This document shows, in pieces, positions 1 through 12,436 of a stretch of 64,000 nt of DNA. The stretch spans positions 292,434,009-292,498,008 of the forward strand of contig JAUPFV010000004.1 of the NCBI GenBank assembly GCA_036936605.1, given 5' to 3'. Origin of the DNA: Limnanthes douglasii subsp. nivea (lineage: Eukaryota > Streptophyta > Magnoliopsida > Brassicales > Limnanthaceae). The first letter of the stretch is position 1; each line of letters starts with the position of its first letter. The notes beneath the pieces are model-generated. The model ran no database searches. It was given only the letters and a program-made list of their open reading frames with translations, and was not told the DNA's origin. The position numbers were made by a program, and so were the translations under genes.

Positions 1-48
1 CTTAAATTATAAATTTTCTTATTCTGACTAGTTTGTTACTCCTCTTTA

Positions 49-1554
49 GTTCTACCGAAGGAGTTCACCGGTTATTTGGAGAAGAGGCAAAAGATCTTTG
101 CAAAACTCAATGTATAGGCTTTGGAACACTGGGGGAATGCCTTCCACAATTGCTTTATATCGGGAAATTTTGTGAGGTCTCACATATGGAACACCACAGG
201 CCATAGAGACCTTTCATAGGAAGAGCTAACCACCCTTCCTCCTCCTAACGTGATTCTCAAAAGGACAAAGGCCAAAGATCAAAAGCTATTCTTACCTTCC
301 ATGGCTAATGCTACCAACAAAATAAAGAACAAAAAGAGGAAGCTTGCAACAGAGCTGGCCAAAACGCTACAGAAGGGACTGGTTCGGGGAACCAAGAGGG
401 TATCGATGCATCTCTGCTCAAATTGGTAGAGGTTGAAACAGTGAGGGAAGCTGGAGGGTCACAGAACCCACCAAAGCCCCCTAACAAGGACAGCAAACGC
501 AAGGCCAGCAGTGATGAGAAAGCTGCCAAAAAGAATAAGGTCACCCTGATAGAAGAAATAATTCTTCATCCTTCATAAATCCAACCCCCACCAGCCCTTG
601 CTGATCCTACTTTGCAAGAGGAGATCCCAACAGACCTTCAGTCCGGAGAGATTGCTAGGGGGGGGGGAATGATGAAGTGGACATCAGTGCCCTTCAAGAC
701 ATTGGCTTATACTTTCATGATTTGAGAAGGATGATTTTACAGTTCCCTATCGTCCATCCAGTTCTTCCAACATGGTGACCTTTAATGGGAAATCCTTCTC
801 CATATCCGAAGATCAAGATGTCTTAAGCCACTCCCTCCTCGGTCATATCCACCCAATACTTGATCTGGAAAGGTAGGTGAAAAGCCAGACCAACCTTATA
901 AATTCCCTCACTTCTGACAAACAATCTCTGTCAAGCAGTCTCCTAAGCACTAATCAAAATATAAAGGAACTGAAGAAGGATATGGAGGCACTGAAGAAGG
1001 AGAAGGAGGATTCATCAACTAAGCTAGCCACATCGGAAGTAGCCAGAACTGAGCTCCAGACTAAGTACTCTGACTTAGAAACCTCTTCTTCAAAAACCCT
1101 CACAGCATTGAAGGAGGAGTTGAAGACCAAGGATGGTTCCATTCAATCCTTAACCAATAAGAAGACTAAATTAGAGAGCATTGTTTTGGAGATGACCAAG
1201 GAAAAATAGATCTTGAAGAGCCAGCAGGAGCACGCTATTAAAGCAGGTATTGAGAAGTATGCCAATGGAGTAATAGACTCCTTAAAAAAAGATGATGGGG
1301 TCAAGTCTGATATGGTGATTTTGTTCCATGAGACCTTTCCTAAGAGGACCCTTGGTCCCTTATGGAAGTACGTGGCGTACGAGGACATCCCATTTCATAC
1401 TCTAAGATATGGTGAGAAGCGCAACTATTCCAGTGGAATCGATTCCACAACCGATGATGAAGAAGGAACATGTGAGAGTTCGAGTGTCGAACTCAAAAGT
1501 CCTAAAAACGGTGATGATGGTGGTAAAGGAACGTCCGAAGGGAACAAGCCCTAA
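49..1554 (+). pseudogene. Antisense accessory ORF (aORF) of E1, second exon
   Basis: This ORF runs opposite to gag-pol. An intron tail precedes it (acceptor ...CTCTTTAG at 48). The first residues (about 73-165) resemble the same point of the E2 aORF (KIFAKL..ALEHWGNAF against DIFKRM..AEEAWEMAF). Then come a Lys-rich stretch near 490-540, a long coiled coil (about 877-1206, heptad-rich Glu/Lys/Leu) and an acidic Ser-rich tail ending at 1554. An in-frame TAG at 1207-1209 and several shifts before 850 break it. Such aORFs are known in Tat elements, with no established function. The homology to E2 is seen directly; the role is unknown. Confidence 0.7.
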
Positions 1555-1593
1555 GTTTTTACCATATATTATTTTTTTTCTTTCTAAACAATT

Positions 1594-1735
1594 AAAGTCC
1601 TTGGATGGCCAAGGAACATTTTCTATTATTATTCGGTTGAAGTCTGAATAAGTACTATGACCACCTAAAGTCCTTGGATGGCCAAGGCATGTTTTGTATT
1701 CTTGTTCGGTTTAAGTAGGAATAGGTTTAATATAT
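1594..1735. repeat. Two tandem copies of a 73-bp unit
   Basis: The block beginning AAAGTCCTTGGATGGCCAAGG starts at 1594 and again at 1667, and the following TTCGG-containing part is also repeated. It lies between the 3' ends of the convergent aORF and pol, the same place where E2 carries its own unrelated tandem array. I see no coding potential in 1555-2139 apart from this and the conserved block at 1996. Confidence 0.8.
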
Positions 1736-1995
1736 CAAACTTTCTTTTGCTTAATATTTTTCCTTAAATTTCCATGGCTAATGTTTAAGTAGCCCCTAGT
1801 ATTTCAGAAGTATTGAAGTGAGAGTGTTTAATATCTCCGATGACATGTATTTAATAGTCATAACCAACCGCCAAGTTATCTGATCCATCATAGATCCAAG
1901 GTATTGAATAAGTGATTTATACTTCTTGAATTGAATTGCAGTAAAATCACTCCAAACTTTCGAAGAAGGCATTATATATTATTAAAAAAGAAACT

Positions 1996-2046
1996 GGACA
2001 CCTCATTAAAACCTCTCCGCGCTACCAGGGTAGGAAAGAGTATGCC
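1996..2046. other. Conserved noncoding block shared by E1 and E2
   Basis: GACACCTCATTAAAACCT followed by GGAAAGAGTATG appears here and again in E2 at 34248-34298, in the same position between the aORF and the end of integrase. The surrounding noncoding DNA of the two elements does not align by eye. It may be a cis signal (for example a polyadenylation or second-strand priming signal); this is inference. Confidence 0.6.
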
Positions 2047-2149
2047 CCCCAATATTTACATTGATATTTAACAAGTAAATATTTACACACAAAAAATACT
2101 CTAAATATAACCGAAAATACTCAATATTCCATAGGTTCTTCAAAAATCT

Positions 2150-3300
2150 CCCTCATTTGTCCTGAAGTCTATATGTCCAAGGTTTGAGCTTTTCACAGAC
2201 CTCAAAGGGGCCTTCCCAGTTCGGAGCCAACTTACAGAATTGTTTCTCCTTGGTCTGTAAGAAAACATTTCTAAACACCTGATCTCTTGGTTGAAAATAT
2301 CTTCTATTGATCTTGGAGACAAATTTGCTCCTCATCAAACCTTGGTAGTGAGTTGTTCTTAAGTGAGCTTTAACCCTTCTTTCTTCCATTAAGTCTAACT
2401 GATTCCTAATTTCTATATCATTAGCTTGTTTGGAATAGTTATGGACTCTGTATTATGGTAATAATGTTCAATTGGGGTAATTGCATCCATCCCATTCACC
2501 AAAGCAAAAGGAGAATCTTGTGTAGCAGTCCGATGAGTAGTTCGATAGGCCCACAACAATTCTTGCAAATAGCTTGGCCACTTCCCCACAACACCTTTTA
2601 AATTATTTTTTAATCCAGACTGAATAGTCATGTTGGCAACTTCAACCTCGCGGTTTGCTTGTGGATGGAAAGGAGAAGAAAGAAAATGTTGAATACCTCT
2701 AGAAGCACAAAAATTCTCCATATCTTTGTTATCAAACTGTGGCACATTGTCTGTAGTAATCTTTTAACGGACCCCAAATCTGCAGCATATATTGGATAAG
2801 ATAAATTTAATGATAACCTTTGAAGTGGTTCCTGCCAAAGGAGTTGTCTCTATCCACTTTGAGAAGTAATCAATAGTAACTATAATAGTTCTGCACCCCC
2901 CGGATGCCATAGGCAGAGGTCCAACTAATTCCATTCCTCATCGGACAAAAGATACTGGCTCAGAAATAGACTCCATAAGTACTGCTGGCACATGAATTTC
3001 ATTACCACACCTTTGGCATGGATCACATTTCTTTACCATTTCTTTAGCATCTGCCATTATAGATGGCCAATAGTACCCAGCTAATAAAACTCTCCGGGTT
3101 AGTGCCATGTACCCACAATGTGCTGAGCCTTCCCCATCATGTAGTTCAGATAAAAGGACTTGAGATTCTTCAACCCCCAAACAACACAGAAGAGGTCTAC
3201 TAAAAGATTTTTTATAGAGAACTTCCCTTATCATCAAAAAACCACGTGCCTTGTGTTTAATCTTTCTCGTCATAGATTTATCCGAAGGCAAAACCCCATC
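2150..3300 (-). pseudogene. E1 integrase domain
   Basis: Gypsy integrase. The zinc-binding part lies at about 3291-2985 (SELHDGEGSAHCG, YYWPSIMADA, CDPCQRCG). The catalytic core follows (FSKWIETTPLAGT-like residues near 2860, then QFDNKDMENF and FHPQANREVEVANM with the conserved Glu). The C-terminal part (KQFCKLAPNWEGPFEV) lies near 2250. Frames change at about 2410 and 2940, and an in-frame stop lies in the second catalytic region (TTDN.. preceded by a stop near 2766). Non-functional. Confidence 0.85.
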
Positions 3301-3306
3301 AGAAAT

Positions 3307-4300
3307 CTATTGAAGAATAGAATACCTCCAGTCTTTATGTTGAATCACTTGTATGCTCATACTTTCCCCATTTTCCTTGTTTTTACTTGGCTGTTTGGAC
3401 GGACATTCTTGTATGTGAATCCAAGGATAGGACTCGGAATATGCTATAGTTGCCAAAGAATCTGCCACTATATTTTCCAATCTAGGAATATGCTCATAAC
3501 AAATACTTTTGAAGTCAGCTGCCACTTCTTTCAAGACGAGTAAGTACTTGATCAGTTGCTCCTTCTTGACCTCAGACTGACCTTCAGCATGGTGGATGAG
3601 CAGCTGAGAGTCACTCATCAACCGAACTATCTTAACCCCACACGGGAAATCCAATTGAAGACCAATTATAGTTGTTTCATATTCGCACTCATTGTTGGAG
3701 GCCCTGAACCTAAATCATATAGCTTGGTACATCTTATCACCATACGGAGAGGTTAGGCAAATTCCAGCTCCACAAACCATTGTGCTTGAACCACCATCAG
3801 TTCGTACGACCCACTCTTTCTTGGTTTTATCTCTTGAATTTTGTTTGGAGTTTCTGTCCGTATGGAATTCTACCAGGCAATCAGCCACTGATTGAGCTTT
3901 GATAGTTGCTCAGGGGGAAAAATCAATGTTGTAATCGCCCAATTCAATTGACTACTTAGTCATCCAAGTTGATATGTCAGCCTTTTGAAGAACATTCTTT
4001 AGTGGGAAAGATGTTCAGACAATGATGGAATGAGACTGAAAATACGGCCTCATCTTTCTTGATGCAATCACTAAGTCTAGTGCTAACTTTTCAAGCTTTA
4101 AGTACCTCTACTCAACATCTATTAAAATTTTGTTGATGTAGTATACCGGACGAGGGTAATTGTCGACTTGTCTTACCAGTATTGCACTTATAGCACATTC
4201 TGACTAAGCCAAATATACATAAAGTAATCTCCTTGAACAGGTTTGAAAAGAGTCTTTGGTGAGGATAAGTGTTTCTTTATTTTAACAAAAGCTTGGTTGC
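3307..4300 (-). pseudogene. E1 dual RNase H region
   Basis: Two ribonuclease H modules follow the reverse transcriptase. The first (about 4300-3950) has decayed retroviral-type sequence. The second (about 3815-3430) is the archaeal-type RNase H of Tat elements: TDGGSSTMVCGAGI near 3790, the central Glu in NNECEYE, SDSQLLIHHA, and the conserved Asp of VADSLATIAYS. In-frame stops and shifts occur (for example after YQAI near 3720). E1 keeps both modules, whereas E2 has lost the DNA between them. Confidence 0.8.
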
Positions 4301-4309
4301 ACTGTGAGA

Positions 4310-5090
4310 CTAATTAAAATCTTTAGGATTTTTCAAAGTTTGAAAAAATAGAGCACGTTTGTCTAAAGACCTTGAAATAAAACAATTCAGGGCAGTCAAC
4401 CTTCCAGTGAGCCTCTGGACTTCTTTAACATTCTGAGGACGCTCCATTTCCAATAGAGAATTAAGTTGATCCGGATCGGGCTGTATACCTTTCTCACTTA
4501 TCACATAACCCAAAACATTTACGGATCAGACCACTAACACACATTTTTCTGGATTTTATTTCAAAATCACATTTTTCAAATTAGCAAATGTTTCTTAAAG
4601 ATCAATTATATGCAAATCCTGCTTAGGGATTTTAACCATCATGTCATCTATGTATACCTCCATATTTCTGCCAATCTGATTAAAATGTTTTGTACACCAA
4701 CCTCTGATAAGTAGCCCCGACATTCTTTAACCCAAAAGGCATCACCTTGTAGCAATGGAGACCTTTGTCTGTTATAAAGTTAGTGTGATTTTGATCCTTC
4801 AGATCCACTTGTATCTGATTGTACCCGGAAAATACATCCATGAAGGACATCAATTTGTTTCCGGATGTAGAGTCCACCAATTGATCTATATGGGGGACAG
4901 GATAAAGATCTTTTGGGTAAGATCTATTAAGGTCAGTGAAATCAATGCACATACGTCATTTCTCGTTCTTCTTCTTGACCAACACCGGATTGGCAGTCCA
5001 TAAAGGGTATTAAGATTCCTTTATGTGTCCCATCTTGGTAAGACGATCAACCTCTTGAACTATTACATCTGTTTTTTTTCCTTAGAAAAA
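4310..5090 (-). pseudogene. E1 reverse transcriptase domain
   Basis: Gypsy reverse transcriptase: MCIDFTDLNRSYPKD, VPHIDQLVDSTSG, MDVFSGYNQIQVD, CYKVMPFGLKN and, across a shift, the YIDD active-site box near 4650 (reads YIDDMMVK). The connection part MGYVISEKGIQPDPDQ lies at 4513-4465. There is a frame break at about 4680. The linker to protease (5091-5455) is an acidic spacer with no recognisable domain. Confidence 0.85.
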
Positions 5091-5455
5091 GCTCTTCGTT
5101 TCTGTAAAGCGGGTGCAACATCACTCCTGATGGACAACTTGTGCGAGACAACACTTGTAGATACTCATGTTACGTCACTATTGCACCAAGTGAAGACATC
5201 CTGATTGTTTAGCAAAAAAGATAACAATTTCTTATTTAATTCTGGTGCCATCTAGGAACCAATCTTGATATTTTTACCCTCTACAAGGGAGTGGGTTTCA
5301 ATTTCTTCAACCGGTATTATAACATTAGGAACCTCTCTGGGGTCATCAATCTCACTCTCACCCTCAGAAGGATCTAGTAACTGCTAATCTTCATCAATCT
5401 GAACCGCCCCCAAAGTCTTAGGAGCAAGAGTAGTTGCATAGCACTCCCTGGCTAT

Positions 5456-5890
5456 CTTCTGACTACTTCGGACAACACCTACTTTCCCATGAGGCTACAG
5501 TATCCATTCTAGAAAGCCAAGACCTCCCAAAAATCGCGTTGTATGATGTGGGGAAATCCACCACAACGAATAACACCCTCACCATCTTATTAAAAAACCC
5601 CTTACCCAACAGCACTTCTTCTTCAAATTCCCCAATTACAGCCACAAATATCCTTGTAAAGCCCACAATGGTTTTGTTTGAGTGTTGAATTATAGTCGGA
5701 TTCCTCATCTGCTTGTAGGAGCTTAAGAAAAAGATGTTTGTCGAACTGCCTGTGTCTATCAAAATCCGACATATATCATTGCCCCCAATAGATGCTCCTA
5801 TTATCACCGCATCCTCATGAGGCCTAGCGATATTTCTCAAATCATCCTCATCAAAAACTGTGATGGGAAAAGGGTTTGTCACTGATGGGA
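5456..5890 (-). pseudogene. E1 aspartic protease domain
   Basis: Retropepsin-like domain with the intact catalytic triplet in ILIDTGSSTNIFF, the flap region VGFTRIFVAVIGEFEEEV and the C-terminal hydrophobic box SYNAIFGRSWL. These match E2 and E3 position by position. It runs on from gag by a frame change at about 5880. The domain itself reads open for 139 codons but is cut off from the rest of the polyprotein by stops. Confidence 0.85.
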
Positions 5891-7703
5891 AGACATCCCC
5901 CTGCCCCCCTCAAATTGAGTGGCCAAACTATGTACATGCCTCTTTCTTGATGAAGCGCTGGGTGCTGTCAGAGTATCTCCTCCAAAGATGGTGAGCGACT
6001 CAAAGAAACTGATCAGTCCGGACACCCTCCCGGTTTGTTCTGTTATGACCCCCACCTTATTCTGAGTTGGATCAAGATCCAAGTACTCAGAATCAACATC
6101 GAATCTTTCAAGAATCACCATTTCCCCTTCTTGAGCAGATGTTTCAACAATGTTTGTAGGGCCTGTCCGAGGAGAGCATTCGCAGGCCTCTTTCCACTTC
6201 TTCTTTTGACAAAAGCTCCCAGTTTGCCTCTTTCAATAAGGTTCTGCACTTCTGGTTTTAATGTTATGCAGTCTTGAGTGTTGTGGCCTATATCATTGTG
6301 ATTTTGGCAAAAACAAGTATTTAGGCTTTCTTTGGGAGACTGCAATGCCGCCAGCTTCTGGAAATGGACCTCATATTTGGTCTTATCATAAATTGTAGCC
6401 ACAGTTTCCCTTAGTTCTGCAAACCACTCCGGATGAACCCAAGGGCCTCTTTTTCTTCTTGACTGCTGGCTCTGAGACTGATTCTGATTGGATTGAGTTT
6501 GTTTCGTTTGGTTGGACCCTTGTTCGGTCTCCTTAGTGTTGTATCCGGACTGGTTAACAGCCGGAAGAGCTGTTGTGGTGGACCTTATTTGACAGTGTAT
6601 CCTGGTTTTCTTTGTTTCCTCCACGTTAATCTATTTTTCCACTTGATTCAACAGGCCACCCCATGTCATAGCTTTCTTCCTGGTCACTTAATCAGCCAAG
6701 TTCCCATAATTCAACCCTTGTCTTAGAGAAGAAATTGACACATGTTCGAAGCAATCTGCTAATCCGTTATTTGTATTCACAAATTGACTTATGTAGTCCT
6801 TTAACGACTCGTTTGGTTCTTGGGCACAATGGATAATGGTATCCTCATTGCCCTTCACCTCTTTACTTCCAACAAATTGCCTTCAGAAGGCAACCCAGAA
6901 TGTATCATAGTTTCTAATACACCCCTGGGGTAAGCTATTATACCACTTAAGAGCACTTCTCTTAAGAGTTTGAGAGAAGGCTCTGCACATAAGTTTGCCA
7001 TCATCATCAAAATTCATCATGAAGTTCTTGAATTGCTCCAGATGGTTCTCCGGATCTTGACTTCCATCATACTTCTCCATTTTAGAGCTGTCAAATTTTT
7101 TGGCCAGGTTTCCGGACAGTATTTTGGCAGACAAAGGTGACTATCTCTAGTTCTTATTACGACTAAAGACTGTATCTTCATTAGGTATTGCTAAAATACC
7201 GGGTTCATTCTGAAAATCAAAAGGATCTATCAGCAACTGACGAGTATATCTATGGGATGACCCTCTGCCCATATGATTTTTAAGCCTACCATGCCTATCC
7301 CTCTTTCTTGAATACTTTTTTATTGACTTCATCTTTTTCTAGATCTTCCTTCATTACTTCTTAATGACAAAAATTCCTCAAGCTCAGCCTCATTCGAAGA
7401 GGTACTAGAGGACTCGGAATCCAAACTTTCAACAATCTTAGACCGATGTGTCTTCTTAGAGCTGAGATGAGTCTTTTTCGAACTCAGATGAGTCTTTATT
7501 GATGGATCATTCTCCCCGGGATTGTCAGTGTGATGAATAGATGACGCCCCTAATTTCTCCTTGATATCCTTCTCTTCTTGTTGTATGGCCCTTAGTGCCT
7601 CTACTTCTGCTCTCAACTTGTCTTGCTCCTCAATGGTGCATTATTTGTTTTCCCCGGCCGTTTCCACCACAGGAGGTGGAGTTCCTTGCTTGTTTGGATC
7701 CAT
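5879..7703 (-). pseudogene. E1 gag
   Basis: ATG at 7703 (MDPNKQGTPPPVVE). A stop interrupts at about 7643, then an acidic N-terminal region contains a KTHLSSK repeat (about 7490-7440). The capsid part (7134-6883) has MEKYDGSQDPENHLEQF and LKWYNSLPQG, typical of retrotransposon gag. A Gln/Ser-rich linker follows. The nucleocapsid has the short Tat-type knuckle (C..H...GH....C, in CQNHNDIGHNTQDC) near 6310-6260. Frames change at least three times. Confidence 0.82.
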
Positions 7704-7756
7704 CCGAACTGGTTTTATTACTAGTTTTGAATGTAAAATTCAGGCACATTCGTGCT

Positions 7757-7775
7757 CTCAGTATGGTCACCAATT
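7757..7775 (-). promoter_or_regulatory. E1 primer-binding site
   Basis: On the minus strand, AATTGGTGACCATACTGAG directly follows the terminal CA of the LTR. E2 has AATTGGCGCTAG and E3 has TTAGTGACGCCG at the same place. The primer tRNA cannot be named from the sequence alone. Confidence 0.65.
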
Positions 7776-8398
7776 TGGTTTGGTTTATTTTGGGCTGAGG
7801 GTAGTTTGGTAAAGTGTTTTGGTAAGTTTGAGGTATTTTGTGTTTAGTGTGAGGAGTAGTGAGATAATTAAGCAGCCTACTTATATTAAATGTTGATCAT
7901 CCTCATTAATGAGATTGGTTGGGTATTTATACTCTTTAATTAATGACTCATGGGCTTACCGAGTCCAGTTTTGAAAAATGGGTCAAGTTCAAGGACCCAT
8001 TAGTTTTTAAGTAGATTAGCAAATAGTTTAGTCAAAAGGTGTTTTACATTTGTCTTGTTCGGATTTTTCAGTAGAGTGATATGGTCTGAATTACCCTTGT
8101 CCGGATTAAGTGGTGGGTTGTGTCTAAAGTATCCAAACTCATCAGTAGCCCCTTTTTTAGGCCTTCCAAAATATCTTCGGTAGGGATAAAAATCTACCAA
8201 GCCAATATCAACTTCATCCGATCTTCTTGCATTGTCCGAACTAAGAAATTTATTTTCAACACCAACCGAGTTCGAATTTCATCAGGAATGATTTATCTTC
8301 CCAGAATTTTAAGAGTTTCTGATAGGTTTTCCAAATTAAGTATGTATGAGTTTCCATAATTTTATAAATATTTTGTATTTGAGACGGTAAACCCATAC
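7776..8398 (-). repeat. E1 5' LTR (outer end uncertain)
   Basis: The inner edge is fixed by TG at 7776 next to the primer-binding site. On the minus strand a TATA box (TATAAATA, about 7930) precedes the presumed R region. No second LTR is in the window, so the outer edge near 8398 is only a guess from a CCCATACA sequence. 8399-8640 is AT-rich with no feature I can name. Confidence 0.6.
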
Positions 8399-8639
8399 AT
8401 ATTATATGAATTTGTATTCGGATGTGCTAGCGACAATGGATGTTCATAAATCATAATGTATAATGTCAAATAGTGTAAATATTATAGATTGAGAATCGTG
8501 AAATACTAATCATGTATTTTTTAAAATTGGTATGAAGGACAAAGAAACGATAAACTAGTTGTATAACAATTGATATAACATTTATGACAAACAACAATTA
8601 AGAATGTTAGGGTCGAGTTAACCTAGATGGTTTTGTGAT

Positions 8640-9055
8640 GGCACATCAATTGTAGTGTGAACTTATGAAGTAGTCGATGAAGTGAACGGATACAAGTCCT
8701 CTACATTATTTTGGCGAGAAAATATTGCCACTTTTGAGATCTTTCAAAGAAAAACCAAAGAGATCAAATTTAATAGAAACATGATTATCGCGAGTAAATG
8801 TTTGAATGCCTAATAAAAAAAATTATAATGGTTGGAAAATGGATTATGTTACTTAAGGTATGAGATTTGTTTGTCATGTGGTGGTAGTCGTGACAATATC
8901 CTTTTAGTGGCATACATTTATCATTGCCAACAAACACAATTGTCAAATTTAATGAAATCAGAGATGTGATATTACATAGATCATATATTATGTGGGTTGA
9001 TGCTCTTGAATCCATGTACCATTGGTGATCCTGAAAATTGATTCGCACGCTTGAA
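8640..9055 (-). pseudogene. Copia protease / pre-integrase fragment
   Basis: The minus strand reads WYMDSRASTHI (copia protease DSGA motif with Gly to Arg), then FVGNDKCMPLKGY and HTLSNIIHFPT. This is the usual protease-to-pre-integrase passage of Ty1/copia polyproteins. The downstream part (8780-8640) fits the pre-integrase domain only with stops. No LTR is visible. 9056-9303 holds nothing I recognise. Confidence 0.65.
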
Positions 9056-9303
9056 AGGGTTGTATTAAGGTTAGACCTGAAACATTTTATGACAGTCGAA
9101 AGTTAAGTCTTAACAGTGTTCTAAATTCTCTATAAATTCCATGGAAATTTGACTTTCATTTCATAAGATAAATACATGTGTATCCAGTATAACTTGTGTC
9201 CATGATATTAAAATGTTAATTTCTTGCAAGACAGAAGACAGCCAAATGAGTTCAGCTGAGAGGTTGGCAAAAGCAGGTTTAGACATTAAACAACTACTGG
9301 CAT

Positions 9304-9629
9304 GTTCTAAAACAACAATTAACAAGTATTTGCAAGTCATATACCTGAAACATTGTATTTATATACATGAATATAGTTTGTGTTAATGTAACAAAATTTT
9401 GTTATGTTCTTTAAATCTACAGTTATGATTTTCTTACATTCTTTATTCAACTATATGTATTGAGCTTGAGAGAGATGCGTCCAGCTTGAACCGATATTGG
9501 GGTGAGAGAAGTTTTTATGTGTCAACTCGATTCATATAAGGACTCGAGATAGAAATCCTTTGTTAGCAGGTATTCTCCCTAATTCTTCGCAACCTATCAA
9601 ACCCTAAATCGTCTTCAAGTCTTGAAACA
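9304..9629 (-). repeat. Copia A 3' LTR
   Basis: It aligns with 13623-13943 through shared blocks such as GTAACAAAATTTTGTTA-like sequence, GCTTGAGAGAGATG, AAATCCTTTGTTA and AATTCTTCG.AACCTATCAAA. The edge at 9629 (ACA) is supported; the left edge is approximate. Confidence 0.7.
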
Positions 9630-9639
9630 GCTAGCTCAA

Positions 9640-11430
9640 CTTTATCTTCTCCTTTCTCTTACTTCACCGGCCTTCTCTCCTATTTCACCTATCTTAATTT
9701 CCCCCCTCAAACATAGCGGAGGAATACCGAGACCAAGTTTGTCGCGTAAGAACAAAAATCAGTTTTGGGACAAGGGTTTGGTTATAAGATCTGCCACTTG
9801 GTCATGGGTAGGAACATACCGAATATCCAAGAGACCTTAAACTACTTGATTATGAATGAAATGGAGATACAACTCCACATGTTTGGTGCCATAAATAACT
9901 TAGTATTATTCTCACATACTGTAAATGCACATTTATAGGACATTGCTGAAACTAGCTCATTTTATTGACAACAAATGCAATGTCAAGGCTAGTGTCTAAT
10001 AGGTATTGTAAAGAACCTAATATAATTCTACATCTTGTAGGACATAGAAGAGGGTCACCATCAGTCTTGGACAAAGAGGAATTAACCAGCATAGGAGTGG
10101 AGCAGGAGTTAGCAGTGGACAAACCATTTTTTTGCTAGTAAGTCGTTTATGTAGTGTGACTGAGTCAGATAAAGTCCAGAAGCATCTCGATGTACTTCAA
10201 TTCCCAAAAACATTTTGGGGCAACCCATGTCCTTGAAAGAAAATTTAGAGTTTAATCTATGAATAAATTTAGTCAGATAGGATGAGTTATTCCTTGTAAA
10301 CAATGATGTCATCGACATAAATCAGTAGAATAACATAAACATATTTAACCTGTATAAAAAACATTAAGCAATCTGCTCGTGAGTTCTTAAACCCCCCTTA
10401 AAATCAAGGTAACATTGATCTTGGAATACCAAGTCCGAGGATACTTGAGTCCATATAATTCCTTCTGTAGCTTGCACACATGATTTGGAGAGTTAGTGTC
10501 CACAAATCCTTCAGGCTGAACCATATAGACCTATTCCTTTAAAACGACTTTTAAAAAAAGAATTATTTATGTATAACTTCCTTGCCAACCAGTCCTTGGA
10601 CACAACTAGAGTCAATACAAGTCTTATACTAGATGCTTTTATAATAGGACTAAAAGTGTCTGTAAAATCAACACTGTGTTGTTGATGAAAAACTTTAGCA
10701 ACAAGTCTAGCTTTTTAGCGTTGAACAACCCCTCCTGGATTATATTTTAATTTGTACACCCATTTGCAGCCTACCAAACTCATGTTCCTCGTATATTGAA
10801 CTAGTGACAAAGTCCGATTTGCCATTAAGGCATCATTCACACTCTGCATTGCCTATACCCATTGAGAAACCTTAACAACCTTAGAGAATTTGATAAGTTC
10901 CTTCTCAGTGGCTATAGGCACAATGGTAACACCGGAGTAAATATTCTTAATTTTAGAAATGCTAGCTTTGGCTCTGGTAATCATACGATGGTTATTTGAC
11001 AAGGCTTGTGATTTGTTTTCATTACTAGTTTGGTCAAAAGGTAATTCAACAACTAACTCACCTTCTTGTAATGATTGTGATGCAGGAATGATGTTTGACA
11101 AGAAATTGTGGCTTTTAAGAAAAGCTTGACAAAGGGCTTGATTTTGTTGCAAAGGATTGTAAGTGCAAGGTAAGTTTTTAAGAGGTAAGTTTGTGCTAAG
11201 TGCTAGCTGATTTCGTTATGGTGAAAACCTATTGTTTGTATACCTAATAGGATTGCTAAATTGAAGTTAGAGTAGGCTGCTTGTAGGTTAGGAATAGAAG
11301 ATTGTGACCCAAGAAACCCAGAAAAACATGGGAATTCACCTTCATTGAAGATGACATTCGTTGACATATAGACTTTCACGGTAGCACTACGACATCTATA
11401 GCCCTTATGAACGTCACTATATCCCAAAAA
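9640..11430 (-). pseudogene. Copia A reverse transcriptase and RNase H
   Basis: The minus strand reads WVQAMQSVNDALMANRT, VGCKWVYKLKYNPGG, ARLVAK and DFTDTFSPI..ASSIR (about 10860-10620). After stops it continues with the post-active-site part LNSKFSFKDMGCPKMFLGIE (about 10270-10200). The last residues of RNase H lie at 9830-9700 (VPTHDQVADLITKPL, FLRDKLGLGIPPLCLRG). Much of RNase H is deleted between about 10100 and 9850. Ty1/copia RVT_2 type. Confidence 0.8.
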
Positions 11431-11439
11431 TACACATTG

Positions 11440-12410
11440 ACGGAGTGAAACTGAAATTTATTAGTTTGATAAGGTCAGAGACAAGGAAAAAAAGTACACT
11501 CAATCTTTAAAAAGTTATAATTAGGTTGAACACCAAACAACTATTCAAAAGGAGATTTGTGTTTATCAATTAAACTGATGTGTGAAAGGCTTCAGGTCAA
11601 AAACTATGAGGAAGATTTGATTGATCAAGAATAGTAATACCAATCTGAGTGGCATGTCTATGCTTGTTTTCTACTCTTCCATTATGAGCAGAAGTGTAAG
11701 TAAGGATGTCCTGAGCTGTATACCTGACTTTTTTGCCAAGGGTAGGAAAGATATAAACTCACCCAAATCTTTTTAGAACTTTTTAATTCTTCTGCCATAT
11801 TGATTTTCCAAATGATTTTTGAACTCCTTAAAGACAGTTAGAGCCTCACTTTTGTATTTTAGAATGTACCACCAGGAAAACCTACAGTAGTCAACTAAAA
11901 ATTAATAGTATATAGAACTTATAGCCAGACTTAGATTCAACAGGAGCAGACCCCCACAAGTTAGAGTGAACTAGATCTAGAACATTGACAGATTGAGACA
12001 AAGAATTAGAAAAGGGAAGAGAGTGTGCTTTGACTAATTGGCATTCATCACAGAGTAACTTTTCATTGCTAGAAACAGTAGGGAGGTTACATTTTTCATA
12101 AGAATTTATAGGACTCTTTTAGAAGAATGTTCTAACTTTTTGTGTCAGCCTATCTTATCTTTAGATAATCAAAAGTACTAGGTGAAACAAAAACACTAGA
12201 AGCAGAAGGATGGTATTTTAATATTTTTTTGCTTTAGGATAGCTAGGAACATATGAGCCTTTCAACTTATACAAGCCATTTTCAACTCTCTTCGTAAGTA
12301 GAGTCACCCATGTTGTCTTATCCTTCACAAAACAGTTAGATATGTGAAACTCTAGAAAAACATTATTGTGAAAGGTTAACTGAGATACATATAATAGGTT
12401 TTTATTCATA
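11440..12410 (-). pseudogene. Copia A integrase
   Basis: The pre-integrase part MNKNLLYVSQLTFHNN and ENGLYKLKG lies at 12409-12240. The catalytic core is recognisable but broken near 12050-11780 (VDYCRFSWWYILKYKSEAL, FKNHLENQYGRRIK). 11640-11440 contains the RNIH-type region with stops. No intact D,D,E triad can be read in one frame. Confidence 0.7.
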
Positions 12411-12436
12411 TTTGGTATATGTAAAGTGTTGTTTAC

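Larger units (their letters stand above)
1..8398 (-). mobile_element. E1: Ty3/gypsy Tat-lineage LTR retrotransposon, partial
   Basis: Minus-strand element read right to left: LTR, primer-binding site, gag, protease, reverse transcriptase, RNase H, archaeal-type RNase H, integrase, then an extra ORF on the opposite (+) strand. Two RNase H domains plus an antisense ORF before the 3' LTR are known marks of the plant Tat lineage. Every ORF is broken by stops or shifts. The 3' LTR lies left of the window. The outer end of the 5' LTR (about 8398) is a guess because no partner LTR is visible. Same family type as E2 and E3 here, but clearly diverged from both. Confidence 0.88.
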